A stretch of 6,535 nt of DNA from Desulfoprunum sp. (lineage in GTDB: Bacteria; Desulfobacterota; Desulfobulbia; Desulfobulbales; Desulfocapsaceae). The notes under the pieces are model-generated. The model saw only the letters and a program-made list of their open reading frames with translations. It did not search any database and had not been told where the DNA came from. Positions 1 through 5,203 of the stretch are shown in pieces. The position numbers and the translations under genes were made by a program. The stretch spans positions 1 through 6,535 of the forward strand of contig JAUYSF010000208.1 of NCBI GenBank assembly GCA_030696435.1, written 5' to 3'. How positions within the stretch are numbered: the first letter of the stretch is position 1; every line of letters begins with the position of its first letter.

Positions 1-174
1 GGCAGCGATAGCAACTGTCAGGAGGCTCTTGATCGTGGGATAGAAATTATCTCCCCGGTAATGGGCGCTACTCCGGCAGAGGGCGAGATCACTATCGCCG
101 ACTTCACCATAAACGAGAAAGAAGAGATCACTGCTTGCCCAGCAGGCCATGTTCCTCAACAGGTGAAAATTAAA
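1..174 (+). pseudogene. Transposase fragment (IS1182-like DDE), truncated at both visible sides
   Basis: The frame starting at base 1 is open from the window edge and reads GSDSNCQEALDRGIEIISP, then an acidic linker, then a CPAGH motif near base 145. This combination (a 'G-S-D-x-N ... G-[IV]-[ED]-[IL]-[IV]-[SA]-P' stretch followed by a C-P-x-G-H zinc-ribbon-like start) is what I associate with the middle of IS1182-type DDE transposases. In intact relatives CPAGH is followed by more Cys-rich sequence and the C-terminal catalytic part. Here the similarity stops at about base 174, and the frame runs through unrelated AT-rich sequence to a TGA at 283-285. I therefore read it as a dead remnant. 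The 5' part lies outside the window, so I cannot tell whether the upstream half is intact. Family assignment is from memory of the motif, not from a search. Confidence 0.6.
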
Positions 175-246
175 TTGGGGTCAAGTCTACCCTTGGCTTT
201 TATGTTAATTTCCTATTATTTATTCATAAGTTATCTAGCAACAACC

Positions 247-276
247 TTGTCATTCTCAGGCAATAATCTCTATCTT
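247..276 (+). promoter_or_regulatory. Possible promoter for the exporter gene
   Basis: TTGTCA (247-252) and TATCTT (271-276) are separated by 18 bp and resemble sigma-70 -35 and -10 boxes (5/6 and 4/6 matches). They lie over 200 bp upstream of the chosen start codon of the exporter gene, which leaves a long leader. AT-rich sequence gives such matches easily, so this is weak. Confidence 0.25.
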
Positions 277-331
277 GTGTCTTGAGTTTTACGCGTAATT
301 AAAAAAATTCGTAGCCTCGGGCAATAAACTC
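255..331 (+). repeat. Two 16-bp near-identical direct repeats upstream of the exporter gene
   Basis: CTCAGGCAATAATCTC (255-270) and CTCGGGCAATAAACTC (316-331) match at 14 of 16 positions and are 61 bp apart start to start. The first copy sits exactly between the proposed -35 and -10 boxes, so a repressor-binding role is possible. That role is inference; only the repeat itself is seen. Confidence 0.4.
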
Positions 332-479
332 AGCCGAGCGCCGTGGTCATATTGCCCTTCGGTTTTTCATGCTTATAGGTGTCACCTGTCTTGCCAAAAC
401 ACCCTCGCCCCCAAAGCTTAGCCAACCTCAACAGCGTCCGACAGGCACCAATACCTGGCCAGGCCACGGATTCCACCCT

Positions 480-1634
480 ATGTCCGCCAATCTGAAGATT
501 CTTTTTGCCCTGAGCCTCATCCATTTCACCGGCGACTTTTACTCCGCCTTTATCAGTCCGCTGTTTCCGGTTTTCGTCGACAAGCTTGGTCTCACTCTGA
601 CCCAGGTCGGGATTATTGCCGGGACGATGCGCCTTTTGGCCTTCATCATCCAACCGACCGTCGGCTATCTGGCGGACCGACACCCGACGAGGGCCTTCAT
701 CTTCGTCGGACTCACGTTGACCATCGTGTTCATTCCGCTGACGGGCATTGCCCCCAATTTCTGGATATTGCTGCTCTTTGTCGCCCTCGGCTCCGTCGGC
801 TCGTCGATGTTCCATCCCTCCGTCACCGGCATGGTGCCCGTCTACTCCGGCAGCAAGGCCGGTTTTTCCATGTCGCTCTTCAATACCGGCGGCACCCTGG
901 CCTTTGGCCTCGGCCCTCTGTTCATTACCTGGTACGTGGCCTCTTTCGGATTGACGGCCATGCCGGTAACCATGATCGCCGGCCTGCTGGTCCTGGGCTA
1001 TCTGCTGACGGTTATTCCCCAACCGCAAAGCGAGGGGCTGCGGCGCTCCGGTTTTTTCGGGGCGCTCAAGGAGAGTCTGGGCAGCGCCTGGAAGGTCGTG
1101 GCCCTGATCTGGCTGGTTATGTTCCTGCGAGCGGTGGTGGGCCAGTCTTTTCTGACCTTTATGCCGGTTCTCTACGTGCGGGAGGGCTTCAGTGTGGTGT
1201 CGGCAGGGGCGATTTATGCGCTTTTCACGGTATCGGGCACCGTCAGCGGTCTGCTTTCCGGCCACATCTCCGACCGCATCGGTTTCAAGCCGGTCTTTAT
1301 CTTTGCCTATCTGTTCATGGCCCCGGCCCTCTGGCTGCTCATGCATCTCGAAGGCAACTGGGTCTATCTCGGTTCCGCCCTGGCCGGTGCCTTCGTTCTG
1401 GCACCACTTCCCCTTGGCGTGACCATGGCCCAGACCCTGGCACCAAAGGGCCGCTCCATGGTTGCGAGCCTGATGATGGGTTTTGCCTACGGCCTCGGCG
1501 GGGCTATCACCCCCATTGTCGGAAAACTGGCCGACACCTATTCCATCCGCCCCGTACTCATCGTCGTCGCCTGCATCCCGTTGCTCACTCTCCCCATCAT
1601 CGCCTTCTTTCCGAAGACCCGCAGCAACAGCTAA
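480..1634 (+). CDS. MFS transporter, fosmidomycin-resistance (Fsr)-like exporter
   Basis: A 384-residue polytopic inner-membrane protein with about 12 hydrophobic segments, the usual size for this superfamily. Residues 62-71 (GYLADRHPTR) are the MFS motif A loop between segments 2 and 3, and a second copy, GHISDRIGFK, lies at 261-270 in the C-terminal half. The stretch around 104-117 (GSVGSSMFHPSVTG) and the closing GFAYGLGG (334-341) are very like Escherichia coli Fsr, which exports fosmidomycin. By family this is a proton-driven drug or metabolite exporter; the true substrate is unknown. An upstream in-frame ATG at 369 would add 37 Pro/Gln-rich residues not expected in the family, so I chose ATG 480. 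Its ribosome site is poor (a GGA 9 nt upstream), so the start is not secure. The gene converges on the broken DsrE-like gene, and its TAA stop lies at the apparent breakpoint. Confidence 0.88.
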   Translation: MSANLKILFALSLIHFTGDFYSAFISPLFPVFVDKLGLTLTQVGIIAGTMRLLAFIIQPTVGYLADRHPTRAFIFVGLTLTIVFIPLTGIAPNFWILLLFVALGSVGSSMFHPSVTGMVPVYSGSKAGFSMSLFNTGGTLAFGLGPLFITWYVASFGLTAMPVTMIAGLLVLGYLLTVIPQPQSEGLRRSGFFGALKESLGSAWKVVALIWLVMFLRAVVGQSFLTFMPVLYVREGFSVVSAGAIYALFTVSGTVSGLLSGHISDRIGFKPVFIFAYLFMAPALWLLMHLEGNWVYLGSALAGAFVLAPLPLGVTMAQTLAPKGRSMVASLMMGFAYGLGGAITPIVGKLADTYSIRPVLIVVACIPLLTLPIIAFFPKTRSNS

Positions 1635-1761
1635 AATAGACCTTTGTTTGGTGTATACCTGCCAGGGCCTTGTCGTTATTGTATTGCTCAGCACTGAGGC
1701 TGCTCTGGGCAATAACGAAGCCCAGAAAAATGACCAGCGCTATCTGGAGTATCTTTTTCAT
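1597..1761 (-). pseudogene. 5' stub of a DsrE-family secreted protein
   Basis: Reading leftward from ATG 1761, the first 24 residues are a clean signal peptide (MKKI, a hydrophobic core, ending QSSLSA). They are followed by EQYNNDKALAGIHQTKVYF. An exported N-terminus followed by '-Y-x-N-x-K-A-L-x-G-[IL]-x-x-x-K-V-x-F' is what I know from periplasmic DsrE/DsrF-like proteins (about 130-150 residues). These relate to sulfur-relay folds, though the exported versions lack a firm function. After KVYF the reading becomes Ser-Cys-Cys-Cys-Gly and basic residues, stopping at 1597-1599. That tail is simply the antisense of the exporter's last codons. The gene therefore lost its 3' two-thirds at about 1630. 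GGAG lies close upstream of the ATG. It starts 42 nt after the stop of the secreted-protein gene on the same strand, so both were probably one operon. Too short to fold as a DsrE domain. Confidence 0.6.
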
Positions 1762-1803
1762 AGCTCCAACTCCGTTCTGTTATGGCGGAAAGAACAGTGC
1801 CAC

Positions 1804-2157
1804 TCAGCATCCCAGATCCGGCAACTTGACGATTTTCAAGGCGGTACCTCCGCTCTGTTCCGGGCTGTACCATACCTTGATCACCTGCTTGACCTGCAAC
1901 TCCTCATATTTAGTCACCCCTTCGAACTCAGTTTCGGGATTTATAAAAAGAGTAATGGTGCCACCTTTTTTCTGTTGAATTTTTATGGATCGGGCCTCGG
2001 GCAAGACGGTGAGGATCATCCCTTTTGCGAACAAATACTCCTGGCTTGAGACCTCTTCCTCATATTGCCGAGCGGCGAGAGGGCTTGCCGGCAGCAAGCA
2101 GAAGCCGAGAAGTATGAAGGAGACAACTGTCGGTTTGGAACGAGAAAGTGCTTTCAT
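1804..2157 (-). CDS. Small secreted hypothetical protein, beta-rich domain
   Basis: A 117-residue protein. Residues 1-29 form a signal peptide: basic MKALSRSK, a hydrophobic core at 11-23, and a likely cleavage near the Ala-Ala at 28-29. It has no lipobox, so it is predicted soluble and periplasmic. The mature part (about 45-115) alternates short strands and turns: a 'G-x-I-x-x-V-x-P-E-A-R-S-I-x-I' strand pair, a TLFINPETEF strand, a V-K-Q-V-I-K-V strand, and a closing T-A-L-K-I-V-K-L. This pattern resembles small OB- or DUF5666-like periplasmic domains. I do not recognise a specific family and assign no function. The start is supported by a GGGGGA ribosome site 8-9 nt upstream of ATG 2157 and a TATAAT box further upstream. 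It is followed at 42 nt by the broken DsrE-like gene, so its original partner was probably a periplasmic DsrE-type protein. Confidence 0.7.
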   Translation of the reverse strand: MKALSRSKPTVVSFILLGFCLLPASPLAARQYEEEVSSQEYLFAKGMILTVLPEARSIKIQQKKGGTITLFINPETEFEGVTKYEELQVKQVIKVWYSPEQSGGTALKIVKLPDLGC

Positions 2158-2190
2158 AGATGTGATCCCCCGTTAAAAGAAGATGCTCTT

Positions 2191-2249
2191 CAGCGCACCC
2201 GCCACACTGGACTGGCGCTGATTATAAATTCATAAGCATCGAAGCATCA
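2191..2249 (-). promoter_or_regulatory. Promoter of the secreted-protein gene, with inverted and direct repeats
   Basis: On the minus strand a perfect TATAAT lies at 2226-2221, about 64 bp upstream of ATG 2157. The 17-bp-spaced -35 position (2249-2244, TGATGC) is poor. It falls inside a tandem 7-bp repeat (AAGCATC on the plus strand at 2234-2240 and 2242-2248), which may be activator or repressor half-sites. Immediately downstream, CAGCGC (2191-2196) and GCGCTG (2215-2220) form a perfect 6-bp inverted repeat with an 18-nt gap that starts at the edge of the -10 box. The hexamer is seen; regulation is inference. Confidence 0.5.
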
Positions 2250-2342
2250 TTTCACAATGTAGGACAACACGGGAGGGGATAGCGGGGTATTACAGTGACC
2301 AAGAACGCTAGCTGCGTGGTAACTATTCGTTGGTATTGGATT

Positions 2343-2378
2343 CATCGGTATCGAAATCGCCATCGCCATCGGTAGCGA
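2343..2378. repeat. Left hexamer array (NATCGN-type, six units) inside the MITE
   Basis: Six contiguous hexamers read CATCGG, TATCGA, AATCGC, CATCGC, CATCGG, TAGCGA; the core ATCG recurs every 6 bp in all but the last. On the minus strand this is a run of CGATNN units, the same class as the right array, so the two arrays are inverted relative to each other. Confidence 0.75.
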
Positions 2379-2466
2379 ATCTTTGCTGTTTCGGCATTTG
2401 TTTCTTGCTTGGATTTTTTCCGAACGCTAGAGCTTTTCCCCTTCGCCGTCTTCTCGTTGCAGTGGG

Positions 2467-2496
2467 CGATTTCGATAGCGATCCCGATTTCGATTA
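2467..2496. repeat. Right hexamer array (CGATNN, five units) inside the MITE
   Basis: Five contiguous hexamers read CGATTT, CGATAG, CGATCC, CGATTT, CGATTA. Together with the left array it can form a long imperfect hairpin, anchored by the 13-bp perfect match GGCGATTTCGATA (2465-2477) to 2349-2361. Confidence 0.75.
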
Positions 2497-2539
2497 TTCA
2501 TCCAGATCGCGTGCTGAATAGTTACGCTGCGTGTTGTGT

Positions 2540-4003
2540 TCATGGTTTTCCCCCCGAAGCGACTGCCCGCCCCTGATAGCGAAAGATCAGTTTCAAGGCC
2601 TTGCGCACCGTATCGGAAAAGAGTTTTGGCGAATAGATATTGCCGACCACCCGCTTGTTGATCTCGGCCAGGGTCGGATAGGGATGGATTGCCCCGGCCA
2701 GGGTCGAGAGCTTGACCCCACCGTTCAGGACAGCCACCCACTCGGCGAGCAGGTCTCCGGCATGGGGCCCGAGGATCTGCACACCCAGAGGCCGGGATTT
2801 GCGGTCAAGGAGCAGCTTGATAAACCCCACCGTCTCAGCCTCGGCATTGGCCCGGTCATTGGCGGCAAACTGTTCGGTCCAAAGCCGGTAGTCGATACCG
2901 GCGGCCTTGGCCCGTTTTTCATTGAGACCGATGCTGGCCAGTTCCGGGCTCGTGTAGGTGCACCAGGGCATCCAGCTGTAATCCACCTTGCGGGGCAGCC
3001 CGAGGATGGCGTTGGTGAGCACGACACCGCCCTCATAACCGGCGGCATGGGTGAACTGGTAGCCGCCGATGACATCACCGGCGGCATAGATATGTTTGTG
3101 GCTGGTACGCAGACGGGTATCGACCTCGATGCCTCTGCTGCTGCAGGCAATGCCAATATCCTCAAGCCCCAGTCCGTCGATATTGGCAGACCTGCCAAGC
3201 GCCACGAGGATCTGGGCACCGACAACAGATCGGTCAAGTCCATGGCTATCGCTGAAAAACACCTCCTTATCCTGGCCGGTTAAGCCGACCCGCAGCAGTT
3301 TGCAACCCAGATGGAAGATCACCCCTTCTTCTACCAGAGATTTTCTGACAATCTCGGCCATATCCAGGTCTTCTTTCGAGAGAATCTGCTCGCCCCGCTG
3401 CAGGACTGTGACCTTGGCACCGAGACGACAGAAGGCCTGGGCCATCTCCACGGCGATTGCCCCGGCCCCGAGAATAATGAGCGATTGCGGCAAGGTCGTG
3501 AGCGAGAAGATGTCCCGGTTGGTAAGATACGGGACGTCAGCCAGGCCCTCAAGCAGGGGAATGGCAGGAGATGAGCCGGTGGCCACCAGCCATTTGCCGG
3601 CCGTTACCGGTCTGCCGGCGAGCGAGATGGTATGCGCATCGGTAAAAACAGCCTGGCCGAAGCTCACCTGCACCCCAAGACCGACGAAGCGCTCAACTGA
3701 GTCATGCTGCTGGATCTGCTCGACAACCTGTCTGATCCGTCCGGCCACCAGCGAAAAATCGACCGGCCCGACATTCGGGGTCGGCAGCCCGTAGCGGCCA
3801 GCCTCCTTCATCATTTGATAAACCCCGGCGGTCTTGATCAGGGTCTTGCTCGGCACACAACCGAAATGCAGGCAATCGCCACCGAGCAGGCCTTCCTTTT
3901 CTACCAAAAGGGTCTTGGCACCGAGCTGAGAGGCCCCTGAGGCGACAGTCAGACCTGCTGCCCCGCCGCCGATAACCCCGATATCATAGTCAAAACGGGC
4001 CAT
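2540..4003 (-). CDS. Lpd/MerA-like FAD pyridine nucleotide-disulfide oxidoreductase
   Basis: A 487-residue class I flavin disulfide reductase of full length. Seen in order: FAD dinucleotide fold GGGAAG (12-17); redox-active CLHFGC (Cys44, Cys49) in GGDCLHFGCVPSK; NAD(P)-binding GAGAIAVE (179-186, third Gly replaced by Ala); second FAD motif AAGD (307-310); dimerisation domain about 345-470. The motif that is HxHPTxxE in dihydrolipoamide dehydrogenase is HPYPTLAE (440-447), so the catalytic His position is Tyr442. That is closer to mercuric reductase, but the C-terminal Cys pair and the N-terminal metal-binding domain of MerA are both missing (C-terminus ASGGKP). It should move electrons between NAD(P)H and a disulfide or other acceptor; the substrate is unknown, and 'mercuric reductase' would be an over-call. 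Proteins of this group often neighbour or are fused to TVP38-type membrane proteins, as here. Start ATG 4003 has AGGAG 9 nt upstream. Confidence 0.88.
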   Translation of the reverse strand: MARFDYDIGVIGGGAAGLTVASGASQLGAKTLLVEKEGLLGGDCLHFGCVPSKTLIKTAGVYQMMKEAGRYGLPTPNVGPVDFSLVAGRIRQVVEQIQQHDSVERFVGLGVQVSFGQAVFTDAHTISLAGRPVTAGKWLVATGSSPAIPLLEGLADVPYLTNRDIFSLTTLPQSLIILGAGAIAVEMAQAFCRLGAKVTVLQRGEQILSKEDLDMAEIVRKSLVEEGVIFHLGCKLLRVGLTGQDKEVFFSDSHGLDRSVVGAQILVALGRSANIDGLGLEDIGIACSSRGIEVDTRLRTSHKHIYAAGDVIGGYQFTHAAGYEGGVVLTNAILGLPRKVDYSWMPWCTYTSPELASIGLNEKRAKAAGIDYRLWTEQFAANDRANAEAETVGFIKLLLDRKSRPLGVQILGPHAGDLLAEWVAVLNGGVKLSTLAGAIHPYPTLAEINKRVVGNIYSPKLFSDTVRKALKLIFRYQGRAVASGGKP

Positions 4004-4004
4004 C

Positions 4005-4703
4005 TCAGCTATCTCCTGTTTTTGCTGTTTGCATCCTCATCTTGATAAACTCCATGACCTTTTTCACGACCAGGGGAAAGATGCCGAGCAGGGCAAAGGA
4101 GATGAGCAGGGTCGGTGAGAGGATACCGCCGAGAGAGTCAATTTTGGCGAGTTCCTTGCCGGCATTTACAAAGACAACGGTGGCCGGGAGCATGCCCAGT
4201 TGCGAGACCCAGTAGAAGGTCGAAAGCCGCATGGTGGTGAGGCCCATCACCAAGTTGATGACAAAAAAGGGAAAGATCGGGATCAGCCGGAGGGTAAAGA
4301 GATACACCCAGCCTTCCCGCTCAATCCCCTCATTGAAGGCATTGAGTTTTTCACCAAATTTTCCCTGTACCCAGTCGCGCAGCAGGGTTCGAGCTGCGAC
4401 ACAGGCCAGGGTCGCCCCCAGGGTTGAGGCGAAAGACACTACCAGCGTCCCGGTCAACAACCCAAAAAACCCGCCGCCCGCCAAGCTCAGGACAGCCGCC
4501 CCCGGCAGCGACAGGCCGGCAGAGACGATATAGACCAGCATATAGACGGCAATAACGCCGGCAGGATGCTCGGCATAGAGGAGCTGAAACCGCCCCTGAG
4601 ATGCCTTGATATAGTCAAGCGTCAGATAACGGCCCAGATCGAGTGCGAAAAACAACCCGACAAGCAGCAGGACTATCGCCACAAGAGTCAATTTCTTGGT
4701 CAT
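4005..4703 (-). CDS. TVP38/TMEM64 (SNARE-associated/DedA-like) membrane protein
   Basis: A 232-residue inner-membrane protein. Hydrophobic segments lie at about 5-22, 47-68, 72-104, 133-155, 163-182 and 196-215. The family's two signature regions are present: GGGFFGLLTG (77-85) leading into a 'Gly-Ala...Ala-Arg' helix (95-105), and LRLIPIFPFFVINLVMG (138-154) with an Arg-x-x-Pro-x-x-Pro re-entrant loop, followed by LPATVVFVNAGKEL (172-185). Relatives are implicated in lipid or small-molecule movement across membranes; no firm bacterial role is known. I chose ATG 4703, preceded by AAGGA 6 nt upstream, over a longer reading to 4865 that would overlap the ferredoxin gene. Its stop (4005-4007) is 1 nt from the start of the disulfide reductase gene, arguing for translational coupling and a membrane-linked partnership. 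Confidence 0.9.
   Translation of the reverse strand: MTKKLTLVAIVLLLVGLFFALDLGRYLTLDYIKASQGRFQLLYAEHPAGVIAVYMLVYIVSAGLSLPGAAVLSLAGGGFFGLLTGTLVVSFASTLGATLACVAARTLLRDWVQGKFGEKLNAFNEGIEREGWVYLFTLRLIPIFPFFVINLVMGLTTMRLSTFYWVSQLGMLPATVVFVNAGKELAKIDSLGGILSPTLLISFALLGIFPLVVKKVMEFIKMRMQTAKTGDS
4013..4017 (-). promoter_or_regulatory. Ribosome binding site of the disulfide reductase gene, inside the upstream gene
   Basis: AGGAG on the minus strand (4017-4013) lies 9 nt before ATG 4003 and within the last codons of the TVP38-like gene, whose TGA is at 4007-4005. This placement fixes the downstream start and supports coupled translation of the two genes. Confidence 0.7.
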
Positions 4704-4754
4704 ATTGTTCCTTTTTCCATAATCAGCCGCAGTGGCCAGCAGCCTGGTTCTTCT

Positions 4755-4769
4755 TTGCCCGACGGGCAA
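4755..4769 (-). other. Intercistronic stem-loop between ferredoxin and TVP38-like genes
   Basis: TTGCCC (4755-4760) and GGGCAA (4764-4769) form a perfect 6-bp stem with a 3-nt loop, starting 1 nt after the ferredoxin stop codon. On the transcribed minus strand it is followed by AGAAGAACC rather than a T run, so it is not an intrinsic terminator. It may be an mRNA processing or stabilising hairpin that sets a higher level of ferredoxin than of the downstream membrane protein (inference). Confidence 0.5.
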
Positions 4770-4770
4770 C

Positions 4771-4974
4771 TCACTCCGAGGTCTCCTGCCAGAAAATACA
4801 GTCTTCGGGACAGTCCTTGATGGCCTCATCGACCAAGACAGCGGGATAATCCGGCAATTCGACAACTTCCATCATCCCCGTGTTGTCATTGTATCTGAAC
4901 ACCTCCGGGGCCACTTCCACGCAGCCCTGGCATTCCGTACAGCGACTGAGGTCAATCACCGGTATCCTCTTCAT
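4771..4974 (-). CDS. Small [4Fe-4S] ferredoxin
   Basis: A 67-residue soluble electron carrier. Cys12, Cys15 and Cys18 form CTECQGC; Cys55 in KDCPEDCIFW supplies the fourth ligand, and Cys59 is an extra cysteine that could pair or be free. A second complete CxxCxxC motif is absent, so a single [4Fe-4S] cluster is expected, as in the short acidic ferredoxins of Desulfovibrio-type anaerobes. It is strongly acidic, as usual for the family. ATG 4974 has an excellent AAGGAG 7 nt upstream; the longer in-frame reading to 5205 crosses the promoter region and is rejected. It is first in the operon with the TVP38-like and disulfide-reductase genes and divergent from the flavodiiron gene. It is a candidate donor for either enzyme, but that is inference from position. 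Confidence 0.92.
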   Translation of the reverse strand: MKRIPVIDLSRCTECQGCVEVAPEVFRYNDNTGMMEVVELPDYPAVLVDEAIKDCPEDCIFWQETSE

Positions 4975-5053
4975 ACCTCTCTCCTTTTGCGCCGGCCCAC
5001 CTTCTCTCCCCCTCTCGGCAAAGATCGAACAGCCTTGAAATGTCCTTTTAGCA

Positions 5054-5081
5054 ACTATGATGACGGGCAGGAGATTGTCAA
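5054..5081 (-). promoter_or_regulatory. Promoter of the ferredoxin operon
   Basis: On the minus strand a perfect TTGACA (5081-5076) is followed after 16 bp by CATAGT (5059-5054), 4/6 to TATAAT. It would give a leader of about 70 nt before ATG 4974, much of it purine-rich. The -35 box lies within an 11-bp palindrome, GATTGTCAATC (5073-5083), which may be an operator. Confidence 0.55.
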
Positions 5082-5092
5082 TCGGCACGAAC

Positions 5093-5105
5093 GAGGAAAA
5101 TCCTC
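5093..5105. promoter_or_regulatory. Palindrome between divergent promoters, possible operator
   Basis: GAGGA and TCCTC flank an AAA centre (5093-5105). The site lies midway between the two proposed -35 boxes (5076-5081 and 5113-5118), where one regulator could act on both transcripts. I do not recognise the motif as the site of a named regulator. Confidence 0.35.
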
Positions 5106-5112
5106 TCGGTCC

Positions 5113-5141
5113 TTGTAATAATCGTTCCCGTAAATTACTAT
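5113..5141 (+). promoter_or_regulatory. Promoter of the flavodiiron gene
   Basis: TTGTAA (5113-5118) and TACTAT (5136-5141) are separated by 17 bp, each 4/6 to the sigma-70 consensus. They lie about 60 bp upstream of ATG 5204. An overlapping TATATA at 5139-5144 is an alternative -10. Confidence 0.45.
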
Positions 5142-5203
5142 ATAAGCGTCTGATACTTATGGACTCAAGAAACAGAAAATCAGCCAATAGAGACGAGGTT
5201 ATC

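Larger units (their letters stand above)
175..368. other. AT-rich gene-free stretch between transposase remnant and exporter gene
   Basis: I see no credible coding sequence. The stretch opens with GGGGTCAAGTCTACCCTTGG (177-196), a string resembling the ends of small Y1-transposase/REP-type elements in environmental proteobacteria; this resemblance is recalled and uncertain. It then holds a possible promoter, a pair of 16-bp near-identical repeats, and an 8-bp perfect inverted repeat (GGGCAATA 319-326 / TATTGCCC 350-357) with a 23-nt loop. No T-tract follows the inverted repeat in a position that would make it a convincing terminator. Confidence 0.5.
2319..2525. mobile_element. 207-bp MITE-like non-autonomous element, probably IS66-mobilised
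   Basis: The ends are perfect 10-bp inverted repeats, GTAACTATTC (2319-2328) and GAATAGTTAC (2516-2525). They are flanked directly, with no gap, by a perfect 8-bp direct repeat GCTGCGTG (2311-2318 and 2526-2533), the signature of a target-site duplication. Inside is a second perfect inverted repeat of 13 bp (2349-2361 / 2465-2477) within two hexamer arrays, and an 86-bp centre with no gene. An 8-bp duplication with ends starting GTAA is the known pattern of IS66-family elements, so such a transposase acting in trans is the best guess. The element sits 6 nt beyond the stop codon of the disulfide reductase gene and interrupts no gene. Its exact duplication suggests insertion was recent or the site has been little eroded. 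Confidence 0.8.
2311..2533. repeat. 8-bp target-site duplication flanking the MITE
   Basis: GCTGCGTG occurs at 2311-2318 and again at 2526-2533, each abutting one terminal inverted repeat. The match cannot be extended in either direction, so the duplication is exactly 8 bp. Confidence 0.8.

Noticed and set aside
330..1712. 460-codon minus-strand open frame opposite the exporter gene
   Set aside because: Composition is His/Gln/Gly/Asp-rich with no domain, as expected for the antisense of a hydrophobic membrane-protein gene; it has no ribosome site and covers the clear Fsr-like protein.
1673..1718. 9-bp perfect inverted repeat (TCGTTATTG / CAATAACGA) downstream of the exporter as a terminator
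   Set aside because: The loop is 28 nt, no T-tract follows, and the sequence is accounted for as codons of the DsrE-like stub.
2343..2496. Hexamer arrays as a CRISPR array
   Set aside because: Units are contiguous 6-mers without unique spacers, and the two arrays are inverted; they belong to the interior of a transposed element.
2427..2741. 104-codon minus-strand open frame spanning the MITE edge, with an Arg/Asn-rich NRNRDRYRNR tract
   Set aside because: The tract is just the translated CGATNN hexamers and the rest is the reductase gene in another frame.
2531..3283. 250-codon plus-strand open frame inside the disulfide reductase region
   Set aside because: It is antisense to a reductase with all cofactor motifs, has no recognisable domain, and runs into the MITE flank.
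4986..5022. Possible imperfect hairpin in the ferredoxin leader (TTTGCGCCG / CGGCAAA)
   Set aside because: Pairing needs a 2-nt bulge and a long loop, and no known riboswitch or leader class is recognisable.
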